Shown piece by piece: positions 23,492-31,416 of a stretch of 42,411 nucleotides of DNA (positions are counted from its first letter, which is position 1; every line of letters begins with the position of its first letter). The notes under the pieces are model-generated. The model made no database searches and had not been told where the DNA came from. It saw nothing but the letters and a program-made list of their open reading frames with translations. The position numbers were made by a program, and so were the translations under genes. Source of the DNA: M55B167 sp046482825. GTDB taxonomy: Bacteria; Verrucomicrobiota; Kiritimatiellia; RFP12; UBA1067. The DNA lies in assembly GCA_046482825.1 (NCBI GenBank), contig JAWOEI010000035.1, forward strand, positions 1 through 42,411, given 5' to 3'.

Positions 23492-24877
23492 ATGAAATCA
23501 AGCATTATTGTAATAGTAAACCTGCTAACCGCATTGGGTGCGGTCGCTGCGATTGATCACAACCCGAAAATCTGGCAGGAGCCCGCATTTCAGAAGGCCT
23601 TTATGGGATCCTATGGTATGCGTGCCGAAATCGAACCCTCCATCAGCGCTGTAGAGCGTGAAGATATGGAGGAGATTATGCAGCTGATGGCAGATGAGGA
23701 AAAACCGGAGAAAAGCGTTGCCAAGGCAAAAAAGATGCTCAACAAAAATCTGACTGAGGCCTCCAGTGCGATTTTCGATTTCACAGTGGCGAATATGGCA
23801 TTTCAGGATGACAACCAGGAAGAGGCGTTAAAACACTATAAGAATGCAGTCGGGAAATTCCCCTCTTTTCAGCGTGCCTGGAAGAATATGGGGCTGATAT
23901 ATGTGCAGAATGGTAACTACTCCGCGGCGATCAGAGCTCTGACAAGGGCCATTGAACTGGGTTCCATAGACGGTTACTCTTTCGGTCTGCTGGCTTATTC
24001 ATATTTCTCCACTGAAAATTACCTCTCATCTGAGAGCGCCTACCGTCAGGCTATGCTTTTTCAGCCTAAGAGCATGGACTGGAAACTCGGTCTTCTGCGT
24101 TGTCTCTATAAACAGCGTAAATATGCTGAGGTCTCTGCCATGTGCGAAGAGCTGATTACTGGAAATCCTGAGAAAATCGATTATTGGTTGATGCGTGCCA
24201 ATGCATTCCTGGGCATGAATAAACCCATGAAAGCCGCAGAGATCTATGAGTTGCTGGCGTTGGAGGATAAGGCTTCCGCCCAGGTTCTGACCATGCTGGG
24301 CGACATTTATATTAACGAGCAGAAGTATGAAATGGCTGCCGGAGCCTATATCGCTGCGGTTGAAAAGAGTGAACAGGTTGATCCCTCCAGGGTTGTTCGT
24401 AACTGTGAGGTGCTGCTGGCGCGTGGTGCCTATGCAGAAACAAAGAAACTTATGCAGGCCTTAAATGATGTGGCGGCGGACCGGCTGGACGATGAGGTTA
24501 AAAAACGTATTCTGAAAATGGAGGCACGCATTGCCGCCAATGAAGGCATGACTGAGGATCAGCACGCGGAAATTCTCAAACGTATTATCAAGCTTGATCC
24601 ACTGGATGGCGAGGCGCTGATTCTGCTGGGGCAGTATTACGGCAGGAACGACAAGGTGGAAGATGCGGTCTTCTGCTTTGAGCGTGCCGTCGGAATTGAA
24701 AAGTTTGAGGCAGATGCCTGTCTGCGCCACGGTCAGCTTCTGGTAAAAAACGGTCGCTATGATGAGTCACTTGTCATGCTGAAGCGTTCTGTGGAAATTA
24801 AGCCCCGTGATGATGTGCAGCGCTATATTGAACAGGTGGAACGCGTGGCCCGCCGTAAAGCACTTTACAGAAATTAA
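23492..24877 (+). CDS. TPR protein of the TonB system
   Basis: A 461-residue exported protein: signal peptide MKSSIIVIVNLLTALGAVAA|ID, then an array of tetratricopeptide repeats, e.g. EEALKHYKNAVGKFPSFQRAWKNMG, YSAAIRALTRAIELG, KVEDAVFCFERAVGIEKFEADAC and RYDESLVMLKRSVEIKPRDD. TPR proteins close the DUF3450-TtpC-ExbB-ExbD-TonB operon in gammaproteobacteria, and this one holds the same place. It probably scaffolds the periplasmic part of the complex. AAGAGG lies 8 bases before ATG 23492. A weak terminator follows. Confidence 0.88.
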   Translation: MKSSIIVIVNLLTALGAVAAIDHNPKIWQEPAFQKAFMGSYGMRAEIEPSISAVEREDMEEIMQLMADEEKPEKSVAKAKKMLNKNLTEASSAIFDFTVANMAFQDDNQEEALKHYKNAVGKFPSFQRAWKNMGLIYVQNGNYSAAIRALTRAIELGSIDGYSFGLLAYSYFSTENYLSSESAYRQAMLFQPKSMDWKLGLLRCLYKQRKYAEVSAMCEELITGNPEKIDYWLMRANAFLGMNKPMKAAEIYELLALEDKASAQVLTMLGDIYINEQKYEMAAGAYIAAVEKSEQVDPSRVVRNCEVLLARGAYAETKKLMQALNDVAADRLDDEVKKRILKMEARIAANEGMTEDQHAEILKRIIKLDPLDGEALILLGQYYGRNDKVEDAVFCFERAVGIEKFEADACLRHGQLLVKNGRYDESLVMLKRSVEIKPRDDVQRYIEQVERVARRKALYRN

Positions 24878-24935
24878 ACATTACGCACACAACTTTCAAA
24901 TATAAATAGGGTTTAATAAAAATGAATTTTGACCG

Positions 24936-24958
24936 GATAAGGAGTTTATCTTTTTTTT
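24936..24958 (+). terminator. Probable weak terminator of the TonB operon
   Basis: Short stem GATAA-ggagt-TTATC (24936-24950) followed directly by eight T's. Confidence 0.55.
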
Positions 24959-25018
24959 AAGAGATTCTTTTCCATGGGCTCCTAACGCGCTGGGTGGCGG
25001 GTTGCCGGTCGTCTTTGA

Positions 25019-25053
25019 GGACGGTCTGCATTTGCAGGCCGCCCTCTTTTTTT
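25019..25053 (+). terminator. Second terminator after the TonB operon
   Basis: A 12-bp stem with one mismatch and one G-T pair (GGACGGTCTGCA / TGCAGGCCGCCC, 25019-25044) with a 2-base centre, followed by T's at 25046-25053. With the palindrome at 25089-25155, it fills the 362-base gap 24878-25239, which has no gene. Confidence 0.75.
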
Positions 25054-25088
25054 ATGTGACTTGATAAGATTTCGTTAAATACAATTTG

Positions 25089-25155
25089 CGGACCGAATGG
25101 GCGCATCTGCGATTATGTTGTGCGCAACATAATCGCAGATGCGCTCGGACCGAAT
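25089..25155. repeat. Perfect 20-bp-arm palindrome flanked by 10-bp direct repeats
   Basis: Arms 25101-25120 (GCGCATCTGCGATTATGTTG) and 25125-25144 are perfectly complementary around the loop TGCG. The ten bases CGGACCGAAT flank the palindrome on both sides (25089-25098 and 25146-25155). No T-run follows immediately, so it is not a standard terminator. Confidence 0.95.
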
Positions 25156-25239
25156 CGGTTTTTCATTTTTTTGTAGCCGTAAGAAGTTATTCATTATATA
25201 TTAAATGAATCTGATAGATGGTTTTTACGGAGTTTTGAT

Positions 25240-25884
25240 GTGAATAAATATACTACAGCTTTATTTGTGTTATGTTTCTGCGTGTCTTCACTTTCTGCAG
25301 GTGATTCACTCAGGATTATGCAGTTGGAAAAGCGCATTGCCGCACTTGAGCAGCGGCTCGCCGCACTGGAGGGTAAAACCGCACCGGTGGTTGAACAGCT
25401 TAACGCACAGGAGATGAAAGATGATCAGCGGAAGAAGGCCCGTCACCGTATGCGCAAGGATCTTGAAGTGTATTCACGCGAAAAGCTACGCGAAATAGAA
25501 AGTCTTTACCAGGTTGCCAATAAGAACTGGAAGAGCGATAAACCCAAGGCTAAAGCCAGTCTGGAGAAGATGCTGGAAAAATATGAACGGGCTAACCGTA
25601 CTGGCTGCGCTTTGATGTATCTCGGTCAGATGACGCAGGGAGAAGAACGCGAGAAATATCTTAAAAAGGCAATTGAGGGTTACAGCGACTGCTATTATGG
25701 TGACGGTGTTTAAGTCGGCGCTTATGCCCGATACTACCTGGCCTATCATTATCTGCGCACCGACAATAAGAAAAAGGCTGAGGCTCTCTGTGTTGAACTA
25801 CGTGAAAACTATCCGAATGCGGTTACACATAGAGGTCAACCATTAAGCGGGGGGCTGGATAAACTGGAAAAGGAGTTGCGGTAA
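25240..25884 (+). pseudogene. YbgF/CpoB-like periplasmic protein gene with in-frame TAA
   Basis: Codons run from GTG 25240 (GGAG upstream) through a signal peptide (MNKYTTALFVLCFCVSSLSA|GD), a coiled coil (IMQLEKRIAALEQRLAALEG) and a helical repeat region to TAA at 25711-25713. The same frame then continues for 56 codons of protein-like sequence (VGAYARYYLAYHYLRTDNKK...GLDKLEKELR) to TAA 25882. The break falls inside a helical repeat, so a CAA-to-TAA nonsense change is the simplest reading. The coiled coil followed by helical repeats resembles YbgF/CpoB, the Tol-Pal-linked factor. The first 157 residues may still be made. A sequencing error cannot be excluded. Confidence 0.8.
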
Positions 25885-26140
25885 AACTTTTTGCAGCCGC
25901 TGCTTTCCGGCAAACCAGCGACACGCTGAAAAAACACATCACTCCCGTGGATGTTTTCTTTTATGTGTTCGAAGGAACAGGTATCATGGAAATCAGCGAT
26001 GAAAAGCAGAAGGTCGGACCGGATACATTGATTGAAAGCCCCGCCAACATTCCGCACTGCTGGTATACTAAGGATCGGACCTCCTGCGCGTGCCGGTGGT
26101 GAAGGTTCCCTGTCCCCGGGAACAGACGCGGATTTCATAA
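25881..26140 (+). pseudogene. Degraded cupin gene upstream of hcp
   Basis: The frame starting at 25881 reads VKLFAAAAFRQTSDTLKKH, then TPVDVFFYVFEGTGIMEI and PANIPHCWYTKD, a clear single-domain cupin with its metal-site His. At about 26070-26080 the sequence shifts frame; the expected C-terminus LLRVPVVKVPCPREQTRIS continues in another frame to TAA 26138-26140, while the first frame stops at 26100-26102. At the 5' end a good AAAGGAG (25869-25875) is followed by GTA at 25881 where a GTG or ATG would be expected. One G-to-A change would explain both this and the TAA stop of the preceding gene. It is probably non-functional. Confidence 0.75.
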
Positions 26141-26165
26141 AAAAAATTAAAAAAGGAGAAAAAGT

Positions 26166-27836
26166 ATGAGCAGCATGTTTTGTTATCAATGTGAACAGAC
26201 CGCCGGGGGAACCGGATGTACGGCCCACGGCGTGTGCGGGAAAGATCCCGAAACCGCCGCACTTCAGGATCTGCTGATCCACATGGCCGAAGGTGTCAGT
26301 CAGTATGCGCATCGTGCCCGCCAGCTCGGACAGGACTGCCGTGCGGCAGACCTCTTCACTGTCGAGGCGCTCTTTACCACCGTAACGAATGTGGATTTTG
26401 ATCCGCAGCGTCTGGCGGAGATCATACGGAACGGTGCCGTTGTTTGCAGTGATGTTCGTAATATTTATGAAGAAGCCTGTCGTCGGAACAGCACGCAGCC
26501 GGAAGCTTTGGCCGCCGACGCAGCCATTGAACCCGCTGCGGAGCTGAATGAGATGATACGGCAAGGTGAGTCCGTGACTATTGAAAAACGGATCAATTCG
26601 CTGGGCAATGATGTCGCCGGTCTGCAGGAACTCATCACCTACGGGCTTAAGGGCATGGCTGCGTATGTCGATCACGCACAGATTCTGAATCAGGAGGACG
26701 ATAGCGTTTACGCTTTCATTCATGAAGCGATGGATTTTCTGGCCGGCAATCCGTCGGATGTGGACGCCCTTGTTGCCATGGCCTTGAAAGTCGGCGAAGT
26801 GAATCTGCGGGCAATGGAACTGCTTGATGCCGCCAATACCGGAACATACGGACATCCCGAGCCGACGCAGGTGCGCGTGACTCCGGTGGCGGGAAAGTGT
26901 ATCCTCGTTTCAGGACACGATCTGAAGGATCTCAAGATGCTGCTGGATCAGACGGAAGGCAAAGGGGTTAATGTTTATACGCACGGCGAAATGCTTCCCT
27001 GCCTGGCATATCCTGAACTGAAGAAATACAGACATCTGGTCGGTAACTACGGCGGAGCCTGGCAGGATCAGCGCAGGGAATTCGATGAATTCCCCGGTGC
27101 AATCCTGATGACCACTAACTGCATCCAGAAACCCAGAGATAGCTATAAAGCACGCATCTTCACCACAGGACTGGTGGCCTGGCCGGATGTCGATCATATC
27201 GGCGCCGCGTCTGACGGAAGCAAGGATTTTACTCCGGTGATTGACGCCGCACTCGCTGCGCCGGGCTTTGCTGAAGATGCGGAGGAAAAAACCATCACCA
27301 TCGGTTTTGCACGCAACGCTGTGCTGGGTGTTGCGGATAAGGTTGTGGAGGCGGTCAAGGCCGGACAAATCCGGCATTTCTTCCTGATCGGCGGATGCGA
27401 TGGTGCGAAATCCGGCCGGAATTATTACACGGAACTGGCTCAGCAGGTGCCGCAGGACTGTGTGATTCTTACGCTTGCATGTGGCAAATACCGTTTTAAC
27501 AAACTTGAGTTCGGCGATATCGGCGGCATTCCACGTCTGCTCGACTGCGGACAGTGCAACGATGCCTACAGCGCGATTCAGATTGCCGTTGCTCTGGCTG
27601 ATGCGTTCGATTGCGGAGTCAATGATCTGCCGCTGAGTCTGGTGCTGAGCTGGTACGAACAGAAAGCCGTATGCATTCTGCTGACCCTTCTGCATCTGGG
27701 CATCAAGGATATGCGGCTCGGACCGACACTCCCGGCTTTTGTGGGGCCCAATGTATTGAATGTGCTGGTTGAAAATTTCAACCTTATGCCGATAAGTACA
27801 CCGGAAGAGGATCTGAAAGTCATGCTGGCTGAATAA
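26166..27836 (+). CDS. hcp: Hybrid cluster protein (hydroxylamine/NO reductase), class I
   Basis: A 556-residue cytoplasmic enzyme. The N-terminal cysteines Cys6, Cys9, Cys18 and Cys24 (Cx2Cx8Cx5C) are the class I pattern of strict anaerobes and bind a [4Fe-4S] cluster. Hybrid cluster ligands are visible in HGEMLPCLAYP, TTNCIQKP, LACGKYRFN and LDCGQCND. It reduces hydroxylamine in vitro and is linked to nitric oxide detoxification in vivo. AAAAAGGAG lies 8 bases before ATG 26166. No hcr reductase gene follows, as is usual for class I. A decayed cupin gene lies just upstream and may once have been co-transcribed. Length is normal. Confidence 0.96.
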   Translation: MSSMFCYQCEQTAGGTGCTAHGVCGKDPETAALQDLLIHMAEGVSQYAHRARQLGQDCRAADLFTVEALFTTVTNVDFDPQRLAEIIRNGAVVCSDVRNIYEEACRRNSTQPEALAADAAIEPAAELNEMIRQGESVTIEKRINSLGNDVAGLQELITYGLKGMAAYVDHAQILNQEDDSVYAFIHEAMDFLAGNPSDVDALVAMALKVGEVNLRAMELLDAANTGTYGHPEPTQVRVTPVAGKCILVSGHDLKDLKMLLDQTEGKGVNVYTHGEMLPCLAYPELKKYRHLVGNYGGAWQDQRREFDEFPGAILMTTNCIQKPRDSYKARIFTTGLVAWPDVDHIGAASDGSKDFTPVIDAALAAPGFAEDAEEKTITIGFARNAVLGVADKVVEAVKAGQIRHFFLIGGCDGAKSGRNYYTELAQQVPQDCVILTLACGKYRFNKLEFGDIGGIPRLLDCGQCNDAYSAIQIAVALADAFDCGVNDLPLSLVLSWYEQKAVCILLTLLHLGIKDMRLGPTLPAFVGPNVLNVLVENFNLMPISTPEEDLKVMLAE

Positions 27837-27871
27837 ATTGAGTAGCCACGGCATTTCTGATGATAGATGAT

Positions 27872-27916
27872 TCCGCCGAAGGCTCCGGAGTGCGGGGACC
27901 CCGTCACCGCTTTAAA
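27872..27916. repeat. Palindromic repeat between hcp and the glycosylase gene
   Basis: GCGGGGACCCCGTCACCGC followed by TTTAAA, related in structure and tail (CGCTTTAAA at 27908) to the element at 22676-22704. Upstream CTCCGGAG is also palindromic. There is no T-run. Confidence 0.65.
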
Positions 27917-27975
27917 AAGGCCGACCCTGCTGTGCCAAGGCGTATTTCCGTTTGCAGGGCAGGTTCAGGTTTTCC

Positions 27976-28776
27976 GTGAATATTGATGAATTGAACAGAC
28001 AGATTAAAGCCTGCCGTAAATGCCGGCTGGCGGAAACCCGGCTCAATGTTCTCTGCGGTGAAGGCAGCCTGCAGGGCAGGATCATGCTGATTGCCCAGGC
28101 GCCGGGCGAAACAGAAGACCGTGAGGGGCGGATGTTTGTCGGTCCTTCGGGCAAGGTGCTTGATGATCTGCTGAGTGCTGCCCGGGTGGACAGAAGCAGT
28201 CTCTATATAACCAATCTCGTAAAATGTATACTTCCGAAATACAGGAAGCCGAAGCAGGATGAAATCGAGGCGTGCTCCGAATGGCTGGACAGGGAGATTC
28301 AGTTGGTAAATCCGGATGTGCTTGTGCCGCTGGGGTATTATGCAGCCAGGCATGTCTTCAAAAAATATGCTCTGCCTTTTTCCTCGAAAAAAGAGTTCGG
28401 ATTGGTGGCGGGTCGAATGGTTCTGACTGAAGAGATTAAAATACTCCCTCTTTCACACCCGGCGGTGGTTCTTCATCAGCCGCATCTCAAAGAGAGTCTG
28501 ACCGGAAATTATGCGGTGCTGAATACGCTCCTGAAGGAGTGCCGCTGGTTTCCTGTGTGCCCCATGAAACGATATACCGAACAGGGGCTGCTGGACAGAA
28601 GCTGGACTCAAATGTTCTGCCGCGGTGACTGGAAAAGCTGCATCCGCTATCAGATGGATGCGAAAGGTGAGCCGCATACGGATTGGATGCTTCCTGACGG
28701 GAGTATCAGCAACAGCCTCAAGAACGGTTTGGTACATCAAGCCTCCTATGTTCCGCATGGATATGATGCAGTTTAG
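27976..28776 (+). CDS. Family 4-like uracil-DNA glycosylase with C-terminal extension
   Basis: A 266-residue iron-sulfur glycosylase that removes uracil from DNA. Cluster cysteines: CRKC near the N-terminus, VKC and EAC later. Active-site motif AQAPGETEDREGRMFVG and the HPA motif in PLSHPAVVLH are present. After the glycosylase domain (~190 residues) there is an extension of about 75 residues with FCRGDWKSCIRYQM and DWMLPDGS, possibly a further binding module. GTG 27976 is the likely start, since the ORF otherwise runs into upstream repeat sequence; a TTG at 27952 is possible. A second family 4 gene follows 173 bases downstream. Confidence 0.85.
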   Translation: MNIDELNRQIKACRKCRLAETRLNVLCGEGSLQGRIMLIAQAPGETEDREGRMFVGPSGKVLDDLLSAARVDRSSLYITNLVKCILPKYRKPKQDEIEACSEWLDREIQLVNPDVLVPLGYYAARHVFKKYALPFSSKKEFGLVAGRMVLTEEIKILPLSHPAVVLHQPHLKESLTGNYAVLNTLLKECRWFPVCPMKRYTEQGLLDRSWTQMFCRGDWKSCIRYQMDAKGEPHTDWMLPDGSISNSLKNGLVHQASYVPHGYDAV

Positions 28777-28949
28777 TTTCAGATGCTTGTTTGATAAATG
28801 GCGTCAAGATTTAACAGCTTTGACGTTACGTTTTACCTTCGTGAATTATTGCATTAATCCTCTGGTTTTTATGTAAATATAATAATTATTGTTTAATCGG
28901 GGTTAAATATCATACCATAAAAAAAATTACGAGTTGTTAGGATAAAGAT

Positions 28950-29570
28950 ATGAGCGATGATATTTTCGATTTTCTTGATGATGAAAATGCGCAGGAGAAA
29001 AATCCCTATGCGGATATGGATCTGACGGCACTTGAAAATACTGTACAGAGCTGTCAGAAATGCGCACTTGGGCAGAGTCGCAATAATCCTGTTTTTGGTG
29101 AGGGTTCTCCGATTGCGGATCTGATGTTTATCGGTGAAGGACCAGGTTATCACGAAGATCAGCAGGGACGCCCTTTTGTAGGCCGGGCGGGGGACCTGTT
29201 AACAAAGATGATCAATGCCATGCAGTTCACTCGCAAAGATGTGTATATAGGCAATATTCTCAAGTGCCGTCCGCCGAAGAACCGTAATCCAAATCCTGAT
29301 GAAGCGGAGGCCTGCCTGCCGTATCTCTATCGTCAGATCGAGTTGATTGATCCCGAAGTCATCATACTGCTGGGTTCGGTGCCGTTAAAATATCTTCACA
29401 ATAAAACCGGAATAACACGACTGCGCGGGAAATGGCTGGAACTGCAGGGACGTAAGGTCATGCCGACTTTTCATCCCGCTTATCTCCTGCGTAATCCCGC
29501 CGCAAAACGCGATGCCTGGAATGATCTGCAGATGGTGATGAAGGTGTTCGGCAGGAAGCCCGGAAAGTAA
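28950..29570 (+). CDS. Family 4 uracil-DNA glycosylase
   Basis: A 206-residue iron-sulfur uracil-DNA glycosylase (UDGa type) acting in base excision repair. Motifs: cluster cysteines in SCQKC, LKC and EAC; active site GEGPGYHEDQQGRPFVG; RPPKNRNPNPDE; and FHPAYLLRNP with the catalytic His. Length is standard, with a ~30-residue acidic N-terminal tail. TTAGGA lies 8-9 bases before ATG 28950. The 173 bases before it are AT-rich and could hold its own promoter. It shares only the core domain with its neighbour, so the two are diverged members of a family and not a recent duplication. Confidence 0.94.
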   Translation: MSDDIFDFLDDENAQEKNPYADMDLTALENTVQSCQKCALGQSRNNPVFGEGSPIADLMFIGEGPGYHEDQQGRPFVGRAGDLLTKMINAMQFTRKDVYIGNILKCRPPKNRNPNPDEAEACLPYLYRQIELIDPEVIILLGSVPLKYLHNKTGITRLRGKWLELQGRKVMPTFHPAYLLRNPAAKRDAWNDLQMVMKVFGRKPGK

Positions 29571-29639
29571 GGATTTTCCCCCGCGACCAACGTAGATATT
29601 TTATTAATTTCCGGCGGATGCTGTCACATAACACTGCAG

Positions 29640-31175
29640 ATGAGGATTGAGCGATTAACGAGTATCCCCGATCTGTCCAACGTCGATCCGGAGACAGCAT
29701 TGATACGTGTGATAGGTTCTTTGAGTAAGAATCCGTATCAAGTCTTTAAATTCAGGGTGAATACAAATAATACGGTCGAAACCGCATATAAAATTATTTC
29801 TGCATCTGATCTGGATAATTTCGCAGATTATGATTTCTGCCTGGAGTATCCATGGATAGGCAATTTGTCTCTCGTGGATAACGGTACGGGAGGGAAGGAC
29901 CTTGTCTTTACTCCCACTCCATCGGAAAAGATTGCTTTTATGAATGCCACTGACGGGTATGGTGAGAGTGCTTTTTTCAACACGCATTGGACCGATAATC
30001 AGGTTCCCTCCGCTGGTAAGACGTATGCGGTTAGAGGTTATTACAGTATGCGAACACCGCCATCAGGGGATCATACTTTTGCCGGTGATAAACTGATCTT
30101 TGATGACACCATTCTGTCGATGAAGGGAAGCGGCATACCGACAGTGACGAACATGATTGTGATGAATAATGCTGGCATGTCGATTGCAGACTCATCCGGA
30201 GCCAGAATTGCAGGTAACATATATATGCATCCGCTTCTGGATAGCGGTTCATCTTATTCATTGGGTCTTAGCGGGTACAGTATTCTTCGTGAATTCACTT
30301 TGTACGCCTCTCTGTATGGCTATGGTGATCTGAAATTGTATAACTGCGGTGATCCCTCCTCCGGTTTTGCTGAGTACACTGTCCTTGCAAACAATACGGA
30401 TTTCTTCGGACGGGTGCTTGTTTACGGAGTTTCCAACTTTTCTGTACGTGTTACAAGCGAAGCGAATCTGGGCGGTCCGCCTCCAGCTTTCCGTGAGGAT
30501 CAGTTGCAGTTCAATGGCGGTGGTATCAGTGTGGTAAATGATGTTGTTTTTGATGATGTTAACCGTGGTATCATGTTGCTGTCGGACGGAGGTGTTGCCG
30601 AGACGAGAAATGAAGACGGAGCTTTCCTGCCCGGTACTCCTGAGGAAGACAGACGGTATGAGGGCGGAGCTGTGTTCAGGGTTGAAAACAGCTCGACTCT
30701 GACAATCGACTGTCCCATTACCGGTAGAGGACATTTGCTTAAAGATGGTGTCGGAACTGTTGTCCTGGGCGGGAACAACAGTTATACCGGAATAACAACC
30801 ATTGCCGCTGGTTCGTTGTGCCCTGCTTCACCCGACGCCTTTGGTTCAGGGCCCGTTGAAGTAAAGGACAGCGGGCGGCTGCTGCGCGGATATTCCGATC
30901 CAGCGATGCCCAACGGAGTTGAGCTTGGAGGGCCGATCAGCTTTGTTAATGGCGGGGCTGTGCTTGTTGAGCTGGCGGAGGGTGAAACAGTGGACGGTAA
31001 TTTCTCCGTGCCTCTTTTCCTTCTTCCTGAAGGAGAAAGCATAGATCCGGCGACAGTGCCGGTTGAGCATTCTTTGGATGACTACATTGTTTCTGCCACG
31101 ACATCTTCGGTCGGCTCACGTCAGCTTGTTTCTGCGGAATTTTCCTATCAGGGCTTGTTGATTATTCTGCAATAA
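29640..31175 (+). CDS. Autotransporter-type beta-strand repeat protein, no signal peptide
   Basis: A 511-residue protein with low-complexity beta-rich sequence and one clear passenger-associated (PATR) repeat, GVGTVVLGGNNSYTGITTIA, near residues 380-400. Proteins with this repeat are normally secreted, yet no signal peptide is present: the frame is open back to the stop of the preceding glycosylase gene (29570) without a better start, and no ribosome binding site precedes ATG 29640. There is also no C-terminal autotransporter barrel or PEP-CTERM anchor. The gene is probably a 5'-truncated remnant, or its true start is non-canonical. Confidence 0.65.
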   Translation: MRIERLTSIPDLSNVDPETALIRVIGSLSKNPYQVFKFRVNTNNTVETAYKIISASDLDNFADYDFCLEYPWIGNLSLVDNGTGGKDLVFTPTPSEKIAFMNATDGYGESAFFNTHWTDNQVPSAGKTYAVRGYYSMRTPPSGDHTFAGDKLIFDDTILSMKGSGIPTVTNMIVMNNAGMSIADSSGARIAGNIYMHPLLDSGSSYSLGLSGYSILREFTLYASLYGYGDLKLYNCGDPSSGFAEYTVLANNTDFFGRVLVYGVSNFSVRVTSEANLGGPPPAFREDQLQFNGGGISVVNDVVFDDVNRGIMLLSDGGVAETRNEDGAFLPGTPEEDRRYEGGAVFRVENSSTLTIDCPITGRGHLLKDGVGTVVLGGNNSYTGITTIAAGSLCPASPDAFGSGPVEVKDSGRLLRGYSDPAMPNGVELGGPISFVNGGAVLVELAEGETVDGNFSVPLFLLPEGESIDPATVPVEHSLDDYIVSATTSSVGSRQLVSAEFSYQGLLIILQ

Positions 31176-31230
31176 GGTCCTGATTTGCGGTTGAAAAGCA
31201 GTCAAAAACAAGTAAGTGTATGTATTCCGG

Positions 31231-31274
31231 CAGAATGAATTTGGATGCTGTAAACAGGATTCAAATTCATTCTG
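31231..31274. repeat. Long inverted repeat between convergent genes
   Basis: CAGAATGAATTTG (31231-31243) and its exact complement CAAATTCATTCTG (31262-31274) can extend to a 16-bp stem with one G-T pair around a 12-base loop. It lies between the beta-strand repeat gene and carA, which converge. No T-run follows on either strand, so it may block convergent transcription or protect mRNA ends. The rest of 31176-31416 shows nothing else. Confidence 0.85.
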
Positions 31275-31416
31275 GTTTCTGGACAGCGCAGATTACAGAA
31301 TCCCGTTTTGCCTGCCTGTGCGTATGCATGCAGACAGACGGTTGGGAAGCGGTTTAAGGCGCTGTGAAATCAGCTTTTTGTTTTTTGTGCTGCGTACTAC
31401 AAAGCCCGTATCGTGG

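Noticed and set aside
25711..25713. Programmed read-through of the TAA in the YbgF-like gene
   Set aside because: TAA is the stop least prone to read-through and the neighbouring cupin gene is also damaged, so simple decay is more likely.
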